Below are positions 1 through 9,874 of a stretch of DNA of 64,000 nucleotides, in pieces. The position numbers and the translations under genes were made by a program. Origin of the DNA: Hydractinia symbiolongicarpus (lineage: Eukaryota; Cnidaria; Hydrozoa; Anthoathecata; Hydractiniidae); NCBI RefSeq assembly GCF_029227915.1, contig NC_079879.1:11410001-11474000 (forward strand), written 5' to 3'. Position 1 is the stretch's first letter; every line of letters starts with the position of its first letter. Under the pieces are notes generated by a model. That model saw nothing but the letters and a program-made list of their open reading frames with translations, was not told the origin of the DNA and ran no database searches.

Positions 1-218
1 CTTCTCTGAAAACACGTGTATGCTTAGGGAAGACGTACTTTTCAAGACCTGGCCTGTCAAACGTTTGCGCAATGCAAGATTTCCGATGGAAAACTGCAAC
101 GGGTGTTTGTCTGGACTGAGAAAACTGAGTCTACGATGTCCGCGCAGTACCGACGCATTCATAATAATACTCAGTGCTTTCCAGTATTGACAAGGCCTTT
201 AATCTTCTCAACAAGATC
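1..218. repeat. Partial L monomer, right end only
   Basis: Right-hand 218 bp of an L unit with S tail and lk3 linker. It aligns to 16521-16738 (end of H1-19) with one noticed difference, G to T at position 17, which makes a CACGTG hexamer. It is the last unit of the HOR preceding H1. Confidence 0.93.
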
Positions 219-458
219 TTAACTTTCGGAGTCGAGTTCCAAATGTACGTATGGAGTGGTTCCTCGGGAATCTGCGTGACACCTCACATGGTGAAAAAAA
301 TTCATTCTTTTAGCTAAATGTTCCCGACCCCCAACCGAATCGAAAAATTTCGAAATTGACGAATACCGTAGAGATGATACATACCTTAAACTCAGGGACC
401 TAGAAATTGTGTGAATTTTTTTATCTGTAACCTGTTCAACATTGCGTACAGAGGCCAT
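219..458 (-). other. frame79: recurrent 79-codon open frame, probably non-coding
   Basis: Minus-strand ATG at 458-456 to TAA at 221-219, repeated in every unit from the unit's first base to base 240. It is intact in 68 of 74 copies. It is broken by a frameshift in the three L' units and by a codon-8 stop in the three S units at 10581, 34953 and 49668. The predicted peptide is basic and Ser-rich, with no signal peptide, membrane segment or domain that I recognise. An AATAAAAA stretch lies about 17 bp upstream of the ATG and could act as a weak TATA-like element, but nothing else supports a promoter. By eye, variants change the amino acid at about 18 codons and are silent at only about three (17, 39, 50). 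That argues against protein-level constraint. Homogenisation explains why the frame stays open. Confidence 0.25.
346..357. repeat. 12-bp palindrome AATTTCGAAATT (first copy)
   Basis: A perfect dyad in about half of the units. In the others a two-base change (TTT to TAA in the left arm) destroys it. All T units lack it. L units have it except H1-15, H3-15, H2-18, H2-20 and H2-24. It is a candidate protein site only in the sense that it is symmetric and polymorphic; no known factor is assigned. Confidence 0.6.
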
Positions 459-682
459 AATGCGCGTGTTTTTATTGCTTATGGTGTTGATTCATTTGCT
501 CGTGCTGCGCATGTGCGAGAAATACTGTCATAAGAACGCTTAGCATGCCAAAATACCTCAGCACACGTTGTTAACTTTCCCGATTTAAAATTTCAAAATG
601 TTCACAAGTTGTTTAAAACTTTATTCCTGTTTTGCCAGTTTTGAACTTTAAAGGAGAAATTCAGTGCAACGCTAAAAGAAGC

Positions 683-737
683 AGAAATCTTTGACCATCC
701 TTGGGACTGCTGCAGAAGCCAAGTAAAACTTGTAAGC
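683..737. repeat. 55-bp segment specific to S and T (first copy)
   Basis: In S and T, AAAAGAAGC is followed by these 55 bp and then AGTAACC. In L the same flank reads AAAAGAAGCTGTAACC, so the block is missing. Its ends both read AGC (the base before the segment closes AGAAGC, and the segment ends TAAGC). A slipped deletion in L between short repeats is therefore plausible. Unit offset 464 to 518. Confidence 0.85.
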
Positions 738-794
738 AGTAACCTTCTCTAGGAACACGGGTATGCTTAGGAAAGACGTGCTTTTTAAGACCTG

Positions 795-831
795 TCCTGT
801 GTGAGGAATGCCCAATCCAAGATTTCCGATG
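795..831. repeat. 37-bp segment deleted in T (first intact copy)
   Basis: Present in S here and in L with substitutions. It is absent from all 19 T units, where AGACCTG joins CAAAACTGC directly (first T junction at 1537/1538). To the right of the gap T carries L-type bases (GTGCTTG, GGACCGAG), while to the left it is S-like. T therefore looks like an S/L recombinant with a deletion at the joint. Confidence 0.85.
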
Positions 832-961
832 GAAAACTGCAACGGGTGTTTGTCTGGACTGAGAAAACTGAGTCTACGATGTCCGCGCAGTACCGACGCA
901 TTCATAATGACACTCAGTGCTTCCCAGTATTGACAAGGCCTTTAATCTTCTCAACAAGATC

Positions 962-1667
962 TTAACTTTCGGAGTCGAGTTCCAAATGTACGTATGGAGT
1001 GGTTCCTCGGGATTCTGCGTGACACCTCACATGGTGAAAAAAATTCATTCTTTTAGCTAAATGTTCCCGACCCCCAACCGAATCGAAAAATAACGAAATT
1101 GACGAATGCCGTAGAGATGATACATACCTTAAACTCAGGGACCTAGATATAGTGTGAGTTTTTTTATCTGTAACCTGTTCAACATTGCCTACAGAGGCCA
1201 TAATGTGCGTGTTTTTATTGCTTATGGTGTTGATTCATTTGCTCGTGCTGCGCATGTGCGAGAATTACTGTCATAAGAACGCTTAGCATGCCAAAATACC
1301 TCAGCACACGTTGTTAACTTTCCCGATTTCAAATTTCAAAATGTTCACAAGTTGTTTAAAACTTTATTCCTGTTTTGCCAGTTTTGAACTTTAAAGGAGA
1401 AATTCAGTGCAACGCTAAAAGAAGCAGAAATCTTTGACCATCCTTGGGACTGCTGCAGAAGCAAGGTAAAACTTGTAAGCAGTAACCTTCTCTAGGAACA
1501 CGGGTATGCTTAGGAAAGACGTGCTTTTTAAGACCTGCAAAACTGCAACGGGTGCTTGTCTGGACCGAGAAAACTGAGTCTACGATGTCCGCGCAGTACC
1601 GACGCATTCATAATGATACTCAGTGCTTCCCAGTATTGACAAGGCCTTTAATCTTCTCAACATGATC
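962..1667. repeat. H1-02, T monomer
   Basis: 706 bp. Reference T unit. Frame79: G5, H32, L37; pal-. The 37-bp deletion junction lies at 1537/1538 within AGACCTGCAAAAC. G tail, lk1. It reads CGATTTCAAATTTC where S units have CGATTTAAAATTTC. Confidence 0.95.
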
Positions 1668-1976
1668 TTAACTTTCGGAGTCGAGTTCCAAATGTACGTA
1701 TGGAGTGGTTCCTCGGGATTCTGCGTGACACCTCACATGGTAAAAAAAATTCATTCTTTTAGCTAAATGTTCCCGACCCCCAACCGAATCGAAAAATTTC
1801 GAAATTGACGAATACCGTAGAGATGATACATACCTTAAACTCAGGGACCTAGAAATAGTGTGAGTTTTTTTATCTGTAACATGTTCAACATTGCGTACAG
1901 AGGCCATAATGCGCGTGTTTTTATTGCTTATGGTGTTTATTCATTTGCTCGTGCTGCGCATGTGCGGGAATTACTG

Positions 1977-2350
1977 AACACCTCGATGACACAGATAAAC
2001 TGGGGAAGCGCTCAGAAATTAAAACTGGAATGACCGTGGTTACAAAATCGCTTCAGTGTAATCAAAATAAAAGTAGGACTGTTCGTATTCTATCTACTTT
2101 GAGGAGACATCTCGGGTGAAAAAAAGATGATCATCAAACAAACAATCCGTAAAGAGATACTGGAGTTACTTCTTGCTGCTCGACAATGATGACTATACAG
2201 ACATTTTTAGGCAACAAATCCGTTAATTCAACAATTCTCTCAATGCACTCTTGCCTGCATAGCTTGTTAGTATTTGCTTAAGATTGCACCTTAATTATCA
2301 GGAAGCGCGAACTTAGTACGACAAAGATGACTGTACTACAAGGCTTTTAC
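1977..2350. repeat. L-specific 374-bp segment (first copy)
   Basis: Present in every L unit at unit offset 309 to 682 (one less in L'), and absent from S and T, where TTACTG joins TCATAAG directly. TTACT stands just left of the segment (1971-1975) and again at its right edge (2347-2351). This would fit a 5-bp target duplication or a deletion between short repeats. I see no terminal inverted repeat, no poly-A end and no transposase frame. A 27-codon open stretch on the plus strand (from about 2100) is too short to call. Whether this is a gain in L or a loss in S/T cannot be settled from the window. Confidence 0.88.
2126..2135. repeat. 10-bp palindrome GATGATCATC in the L segment
   Basis: A perfect dyad at unit offset 458 to 467, found in every L copy I checked and absent from S and T. 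A purine run lies directly on its left. Confidence 0.5.
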
Positions 2351-2729
2351 TCATAAGAACGCTCAACATACCAAGATACTTCATCAAACGTTCTTGACTT
2401 TCCCGATTTGAATTTTCAAAATGTTCTTAAATTGTTTTTAACTTTCTCCTTATTTTGCAAATTTTGAACTTTAGAGGAGAATTTCAGTGCAACGATAAAA
2501 GAAGCTGTAACCTTCTCTGAAAACACGGGTATGCTTAGGGAAGACGTACTTTTCAAGACCTGGCCTGTCAAACGTTTGCGCAATGCAAGTTTTCCGATGA
2601 AAAACTGCAACGGGTGCTTGTCTGGACCGAGAAAACTGAGTCTACGATGTCCGCGCAGTACCGACGCATTCATAATGATACTCAGTGCTTCCCAGTATTG
2701 ACAAGGCCTTTAATCTTCTCAACATGATC

Positions 2730-3472
2730 TTAACTTTCGGAGTCGAGTTCCAAATGTACGTATGGAGTGGTTCCTCGGGATTCTGCGTGACACCTCACAT
2801 GGTGAAAAAAATTCATTCTTTTAGCTAAATGTTCCCGACCCCCAACCGAATCGAAAAATAACGAAATTGACGAATACCGTAGAGATGATACATACCTTAA
2901 ACTCAGGTACCTAGAAATAGTGTGAGTTTTTTTATCTGTAACCTGTTCAACATTGCCTACAGAGGCCATAATGTGCGTGTTTTTATTGCTTATGGTGTTG
3001 ATTCATTTGCTCGTGCTGCGCATGTGCGAGAAATACTGTCATAAGAACGCTTAGCATGCCAAAATACCTCAGCACACGTTGTTAACTTTCCCGATTTAAA
3101 ATTTCAAAATGTTCACAAGTTGTTTAAAACTTTATTCCTGTTTTGCCAGTTTTGAACTTTAAAGGAGAAATTCAGTGCAACGCTAAAAGAAGCAGAAATC
3201 TTTGACCATCCTTGGGACTGCTGCAGAAGCCAAGTAAAACTTGTAAGCAGTAACCTTCTCTAGGAACACGGGTATGCTTAGGAAAGACGTGCTTTTTAAG
3301 ACCTGTCCTGTGTGAGGAATGCCCAATCCAAGATTTCCGATGGAAAACTGCAACGGGTGTTTGTCTGGACTGAGAAAACTGAGTCTACGATGTCCGCGCA
3401 GTACCGACGCATTCATAATGACACTCAGTGCTTCCCAGTATTGACAAGGCCTTTAATCTTCTCAACAAGATC
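2730..3472. repeat. H1-04, S monomer
   Basis: 743 bp. Frame79: G5, L37 and private Y21 (from CAGGTACC); pal-. AGCCAAG form. S tail, lk2. Same markers at 19250, 41817 and 58337. Confidence 0.95.
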
Positions 3473-4178
3473 TTAACTTTCGGAGTCGAGTTCCAAATGT
3501 ACGTATGGAGTGGTTCCTCGGGATTCTGCGTGACACCTCACATGGTGAAAAAAATTCATTCTTTTAGCTAAATGTTCCCGACCCCCAACCGAATCGAAAA
3601 ATAACGAAATTGACGAATGCCGTAGAGATGATACATACCTTAAACTCAGGGACCTAGATATAGTGTGAGTTTTTTTATCTGTAACCTGTTCAACATTGCC
3701 TACAGAGGCCATAATGTGCGTGTTTTTATTGCTTATGGTGTTGATTCATTTGCTCGTGCTGCGCATGTGCGAGAATTACTGTCATAAGAACGCTTAGCAT
3801 GCCAAAATACCTCAGCACACGTTGTTAACTTTCCCGATTTCAAATTTCAAAATGTTCACAAGTTGTTTAAAACTTTATTCCTGTTTTGCCAGTTTTGAAC
3901 TTTAAAGGAGAAATTCAATGCAACGCTAAAAGAAGCAGAAATCTTTGACCATCCTTGGGACTGCTGCAGAAGCAAGGTAAAACTTGTAAGCAGTAACCTT
4001 CTCTAGGAACACGGGTATGCTTAGGAAAGACGTGCTTTTTAAGACCTGCAAAACTGCAACGGGTGCTTGTCTGGACCGAGAAAACTGAGTCTACGATGTC
4101 CGCGCAGTACCGACGCATTCATAATGATACTCAGTGCTTCCCAGTATTGACAAGGCCTTTAATCTTCTCAACATGATC
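3473..4178. repeat. H1-05, T monomer
   Basis: 706 bp. As H1-02 in frame79 (G5, H32, L37; pal-) but reads TTCAATGC where H1-02 has TTCAGTGC near 3917. G tail, lk1. Confidence 0.95.
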
Positions 4179-5240
4179 TTAACTTTCGGAGTCGAGTTCC
4201 AAATGTACGTATGGAGTGGTTCCTCGGGATTCTGCGTGACACCTCACATGGTAAAAAAAATTCATTCTTTTAGCTAAATGTTCCCGACCCCCAACCGAAT
4301 CGAAAAATTTCGAAATTGACGAATACCGTAGAGATGATACATACCTTAAACTCAGGGACCTAGAAATAGTGTGAGTTTTTTTATCTGTAACCTGTTCAAC
4401 ATTGCGTACAAAGGCCATAATGCGCGTGTTTTTATTGCTTATGGTGTTTATTCATTTGCTCGTGCTGCGCATGTGCGGGAATTACTGAACACCTCGATGA
4501 CACAGATAAACTGGGGAAGCGCTCAGAAATTAAAACTGGAATGACCGTGGTTACAAAATCGCTTCAGTGTAATCAAAATAAAAGTAGGACTGTTCGTATT
4601 CTATCTACTTTGAGGAGACATCTCGGGTGAAAAAAAGATGATCATCAAACAAACAATCCGTAAAGAGATACTGGAGTTACTTCTTGCTGCTCGACAATGA
4701 TGACTATACAGACATTTTTAGGCAACAAATCCGTTAATTCAACAATTCTCTCAATGCACTCTTGCCTGCATAGCTTGTTAGTATTTGCTTAAGATTGCAC
4801 CTTAATTATCAGGAAGCGCGAACTTAGTACGACAAAGATGACTGTACTACAAGGCTTTTACTCATAAGAACGCTCAACATACCAAGATACTTCATCAAAC
4901 GTTCTTGACTTTCCCGATTTGAATTTTCAAAATGTTCTTAAATTGTTTTTAACTTTCTCCTTATTTTGCAAATTTTGAACTTTAGAGGAGAATTTCAGTG
5001 CAACGATAAAAGAAGCTGTAACCTTCTCTGAAAACACGGGTATGCTTAGGGAAGACGTACTTTTCAAGACCTGGCCTGTCAAACGTTTGCGCAATGCAAG
5101 TTTTCCGATGAAAAACTGCAACGGGTGCTTGTCTGGACCGAGAAAACTGAGTCTACGATGTCCGCGCAGTACCGACGCATTCATAATGATACTCAGTGCT
5201 TCCCAGTATTGACAAGGCCTTTAATCTTCTCAACATGATC
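4179..5240. repeat. H1-06, L monomer
   Basis: 1062 bp. Frame79: private F3 (ACAAAGGCC) and Y56; pal+. G tail, lk1. Last unit of the opening block shared by all four HORs; its H2 counterpart has the other tail. Confidence 0.95.
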
Positions 5241-5946
5241 TTAACTTTCGGAGTCGAGTTCCAAATGTACGTATGGAGTGGTTCCTCGGGATTCTGCGTG
5301 ACACCTCACATGGTGAAAAAAATTCATTCTTTTAGCTAAATGTTCCCGACCCCCAACCGAATCGAAAAATAACGAAATTGACGAATGCCGTAGAGATGAT
5401 ACATACCTTAAACTCAGGGACCTAGATATAGTGTGAGTTTTTTTATCTGTAACCTGTTCAACATTGCCTACAGAGGCCATAATGTGCGTGTTTTTATTGC
5501 TTATGGTGTTGATTCATTTGCTCGTGCTGCGCAAGTGCGAGAATTACTGTCATAAGAACGCTTAGCATGCCAAAATACCTCAGCACACGTTGTTAACTTT
5601 CCCGATTTCAAATTTCAAAATGTTCACAAGTTGTTTAAAACTTTATTCCTGTTTTGCCAGTTTTGAACTTTAAAGGAGAAATTCAATGCAACGCTAAAAG
5701 AAGCAGAAATCTTTGACCATCCTTGGGACTGCTGCAGAAGCAAGGTAAAACTTGTAAGCAGTAACCTTCTCTAGGAACACGGGTATGCTTAGGAAAGACG
5801 TGCTTTTTAAGACCTGCAAAACTGCAACGGGTGCTTGTCTGGACCGAGAAAACTGAGTCTACGATGTCCGCGCAGTACCGACGCATTCATAATGATACTC
5901 AGTGCTTCCCAGTATTGACAAGGCCTTTAATCTTCTCAACATGATC
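5241..5946. repeat. H1-07, T monomer
   Basis: 706 bp. Frame79: G5, H32, L37; pal-. Reads GCGCAAGTGCG where most units have GCGCATGTGCG, a marker shared with 44328, 25334 and 27102. G tail, lk1. Confidence 0.95.
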
Positions 5947-7007
5947 TTAACTTTGGGAGTCGAGTTCCAAATGTACGTATGGAGTGGTTCCTCGGGATTC
6001 TGCGTGACACCTCACATGGTAAAAAAAATTCATTCTTTTAGCTAAATGTTCCCGACCCCTAACCGAATCGAAAATTTCGAAATTGACGAATACCGTAGAG
6101 ATGATACATACCTTAAACTCAGGGACCTAGAAATAGTGTGAGTTTTTTTATCTGTAACCTGTTCAACATTGCGTACAGAGGCCATAATGCGCGTGTTTTT
6201 ATTGCTTATGGTGTTTATTCATTTGCTCGTGCTGCGCATGTGCGGGAATTACTGAACACCTCGATGACACAGATAAACTGGGGAAGCGCTCAGAAATTAA
6301 AACTGGAATGACCGTGGTTACAAAATCGCTTCAGTGTAATCAAAATAAAAGTAGGACTGTTCGTATTCTATCTACTTTGAGGAGACATCTCGGGTGAAAA
6401 AAAGATGATCATCAAACAAACAATCCGTAAAGAGATACTGGAGTTACTTCTTGCTGCTCGACAATGATGACTATACAGACATTTTTAGGCAACAAATCCG
6501 TTAATTCAACAATTCTCTCAATGCACTCTTGCCTGCATAGCTTGTTAGTATTTGCTTAAGATTGCACCTTAATTATCAGGAAGCGCGAACTTAGTACGAC
6601 AAAGATGACTGTACTACAAGGCTTTTACTCATAAGAACGCTCAACATACCAAGATACTTCATCAAACGTTCTTGACTTTCCCGATTTGAATTTTCAAAAT
6701 GTTCTTAAATTGTTTTTAACTTTCTCCTTATTTTGCAAATTTTGAACTTTAGAGGAGAATTTCAGTGCAACGATAAAAGAAGCTGTAACCTTCTCTGAAA
6801 ACACGGGTATGCTTAGGGAAGACGTACTTTTCAAGACCTGGCCTGTCAAACGTTTGCGCAATGCAAGTTTTCCGATGAAAAACTGCAACGGGTGCTTGTC
6901 TGGACCGAGAAAACTGAGTCTACGATGTCCGCGCAGTACCGACGCATTCATAATGATACTCAGTGCTTCCCAGTATTGACAAGGCCTTTAATCTTCTCAA
7001 CATGATC
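5947..7007. repeat. H1-08, L' monomer, 1-bp deletion
   Basis: 1061 bp. One A is lost from the A5 run before TTTCGAAATT, which frameshifts frame79. It also has CTTTGGGAG for CTTTCGGAG at the start and CCCCTAACC for CCCCCAACC. Pal+. G tail, lk1. Confidence 0.95.
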
Positions 7008-7750
7008 TTAACTTTCGGAGTCGAGTTCCAAATGTACGTATGGAGTGGTTCCTGGGGATTTTGCGTGACACCTCACATGGTGAAAAAAATTCATTCTTTT
7101 AGCTAAATGTTCCCGACCCCCAACCGAATCGAAAAATAACGAAATTGACGAATACCGTAGAGATGATACATACCTTAAACTCAGGGACCCAGAAATAGTG
7201 TGAGTTTTTTTATCTGTAACCTGTTCAACATTGCCTACAGAGGCCATAATGTGCGTGTTTTTATTGCTTATGGTGTTGATTCATTTGCTCGTGCTGCGCA
7301 TGTGCGAGAATTACTGTCATAAGAACGCTTAGCATGCCAAAATACCTCAACACACGTTGTTAACTTTCCCGATTTAAAATTTCAAAATGTTCACAAGTTG
7401 TTTAAAACTTTATTCCTGTTTTGCCAGTTTTGAACTTTAAAGGAGAAATTCAGTGCAACGCTAAAAGAAGCAGAAATCTTTGACCATCCTTGGGACTGCT
7501 GCAGAAGCAAGGTAAAACTTGTAAGCAGTAACCTTCTCTAGGAACACGGGTATGCTTAGGAAAGACGTGCTTTTTAAGACCTGTCCTGTGTGAGGAATGC
7601 CCAATCCAAGATTTCCGATGGAAAACTGCAACGGGTGTTTGTCTGGACTGAGAAAACTGAGTCTACGATGTCCGCGCAGTACCGACGCATTCATAATGAC
7701 ACTCAGTGCTTCCCAGTATTGACAAGGCCTTTAATCTTCTCAACAAGATC
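7008..7750. repeat. H1-09, S monomer
   Basis: 743 bp. Frame79: G5, G20, L37, K63, P65 (CCTGGGGATTTTGCG); pal-. AGCAAGG form. Private A at 7350, absent from its H3 counterpart. S tail, lk2. Confidence 0.95.
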
Positions 7751-8812
7751 TTAACTTTCGGAGTCGAGTTCCAAATGTACGTATGGAGTGGTTCCTCGGG
7801 AATCTGCGTGACACCTCACATGGTGAAAAAAATTCATTCTTTTAGCTAAATGTTCCCGACCCCCAACCGAATCGAAAAATTTCGAAATTGACGAATACCG
7901 TAGAGATGATACATACCTTAAACTCAGGGACCTAGAAATAGTGTGAGTTTTTTTATCTGTAACCTGTTCAACATTGCGTACAGAGGCCATAATGCGCGTG
8001 TTTTTATTGCTTATGGTGTTTATTCATTTGCTCGTGTTGCGCATGTGCGGGAATTACTGAACACCTCGATGACACAGATAAACTGGGGAAGCGCTCAGAA
8101 ATTAAAACTGGAATGACCGTGGTTACAAAATCGCTTCAGTGTAATCAAAATAAAAGTAGGACTGTTCGTATTCTATCTACTTTGAGGAGACATCTCGGGT
8201 GAAAAAAAGATGATCATCAAACAAACAATCCGTAAAGAGATACTGGAGTTACTTCTTGCTGCTCGACAATGATGACTATACAGAGATTTTTAGGCAACAA
8301 ATCCGTTAATTCAACAATTCTCTCAATGCACTCTTGCCTGCATAGCTTGTTAGTATTTGCTTAAGATTGCACCTTAATTATCAGGAAGCGCGAACTTAGT
8401 ACGACAAAGATGACTGTACTACAAGGCTTTTACTCATAAGAACGCTCAACATACCAAGATACTTCATCAAACGTTCTTGACTTTCCCGATTTGAATTTTC
8501 AAAGTGTTCTTAAATTGTTTTTAACTTTCTCCTTATTTTGCAAATTTTGAACTTTAGAGGAGAATTTCAGTGCAACGATAAAAGAAGCTGTAACCTTCTC
8601 TGAAAACACGGGTATGCTTAGGGAAGACGTACTTTTCAAGACCTGGCCTGTCAAACGTTTGCGCAATGCAAGATTTCCGATGGAAAACTGCAACGGGTGT
8701 TTGTCTGGACTGAGAAAACTGAGTCTACGATGTCCGCGCAGTACCGACGCATTCATAATAATACTCAGTGCTTTCCAGTATTGACAAGGCCTTTAATCTT
8801 CTCAACAAGATC
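7751..8812. repeat. H1-10, L monomer
   Basis: 1062 bp. Frame79: D63; pal+. The L segment has CAGAGATTT where H1-03 has CAGACATTT. Private T at 8037. CAAAGTGTTC for CAAAATGTTC near 8503, shared only with H3-10. S tail, lk3. First half of the L-L pair. Confidence 0.95.
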
Positions 8813-9874
8813 TTAACTTTCGGAGTCGAGTTCCAAATGTACGTATGGAGTGGTTCCTCGGGATTCTGCGTGACACCTCACATGGTGAAAAAAATTCATT
8901 CTTTTAGCTAAATGTTCCCGACCCCCAACCGAATCGAAAAATTTCGAAATTGACGAATACCGTAGAGATGATACATACCTTAAACTCAGGGACCTAGAAA
9001 TAGTGTGAGTTTTTTTATCTGTAACCTGTTCAACATTGCGTACAGAGGCCATAATGCGCGTGTTTTTATTGCTTATGGTGTTTATTCATTTGCTCGTGCT
9101 GCGCATGTGCGGGAATTACTGAACACCTCGATGACACAGATAAACTGGGGAAGCGCTCAGAAATTAAAACTGGAATGACCGTGGTTACAAAATCGCTTCA
9201 GTGTAATCAAAATAAAAGTAGGACTGTTCGTATTCTATCTACTTTGAGGAGACATCTCGGGTGAAAAAAAGATGATCATCAAACAAACAATCCGTAAAGA
9301 GATACTGGAGTTACTTCTTGCTGCTCGACAATGATGACTATACAGACATTTTTAGGCAACAAATCCGTTAATTCAACAATTCTCTCAATGCACTCTTGCC
9401 TGCATAGCTTGTTAGTATTTGCTTAAGATTGCACCTTAATTATCAGGAAGCGCGAACTTAGTACGACAAAGATGACTGTACTACAAGGCTTTTACTCATA
9501 AGAACGCTCAACATACCAAGATACTTCATCAAACGTTCTTGACTTTCCCGATTTGAATTTTCAAAATGTTCTTAAATTGTTTTTAACTTTCTCCTTATTT
9601 TGCAAATTTTGAACTTTAGAGGAGAATTTCAGTGCAACGATAAAAGAAGCTGTAACCTTCTCTGAAAACACGGGTATGCTTAGGGAAGACGTACTTTTCA
9701 AGACCTGGCCTGTCAAACGTTTGCGCAATGCAAGTTTTCCGATGAAAAACTGCAACGGGTGCTTGTCTGGACCGAGAAAACTGAGTCTACGATGTCCGCG
9801 CAGTACCGACGCATTCATAATGATACTCAGTGCTTCCCAGTATTGACAAGGCCTTTAATCTTCTCAACATGATC
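8813..9874. repeat. H1-11, L monomer
   Basis: 1062 bp. Frame79: consensus (R5, Y32, K37, E63); pal+. G tail, lk1. Follows another L directly, an arrangement seen only here and at 47900. Confidence 0.95.

Larger units (their letters stand above)
672..905 (-). other. Tail open frame (77 codons in S; 85 in L; shifted in T), probably non-coding
   Basis: Minus-strand ATG in the CGCATTCAT string at the right end of the unit. In S it runs 77 codons into the 55-bp segment. In L the same start runs 85 codons and ends differently, because that segment is missing. In T the 37-bp deletion breaks this frame, and a different frame starting 4 bp away (for example 1404-1607) stays open for 67 codons. Three different reading frames or C-termini over the same DNA, with no conserved domain, indicate chance open frames. 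Confidence 0.2.
219..961. repeat. H1-01, S monomer (HOR start marker)
   Basis: 743 bp. Reference S unit. Frame79 carries I15, silent codon 17 and D63; pal+ at 346-357. It contains the 55-bp S/T segment (683-737) and the 37-bp segment missing from T (795-831). It reads AGCCAAG, not AGCAAGG, near 717. S tail, lk2. Confidence 0.95.
1668..2729. repeat. H1-03, L monomer
   Basis: 1062 bp. Reference L unit. Frame79: H9 (from CATGTTC) and Y56; pal+. The L-specific segment is at 1977-2350. The 55-bp S/T segment is absent. G tail, lk1. Confidence 0.95.

Noticed and set aside
13-18. CACGTG E-box at the window start
   Set aside because: It is a single private substitution in one unit; other copies read CACGGG, so it is not a conserved regulatory site.
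228-238. Minus-strand AACTCGACTCC resembling a Pol III B box, hinting at a tRNA-derived SINE
   Set aside because: Only about 8 of 11 positions fit and I found no credible A box upstream; no tRNA-like fold is visible.
219-458. Annotating every 67- to 85-codon minus-strand open frame as a small gene
   Set aside because: They recur only because the DNA recurs. Variants are mostly amino-acid changing, the tail frame differs between monomer classes, and no domain, signal or promoter supports them.
1187-1201. GCCTACAGAGGCCAT resembling the start of 5S rRNA
   Set aside because: The similarity stops after a few bases; the internal control region expected in a 5S gene is not there.
2100-2190. Plus-strand 27-codon open stretch in the L segment, ending CGACAATGA
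   Set aside because: Too short, with no start context or conservation evidence beyond the repeat itself.
1977-2350. Calling the L-specific segment a transposable element
   Set aside because: The TTACT pair is short and imperfect as a target duplication (S/T have TTACTGTCATAAG at the site), and there are no inverted termini or coding potential.
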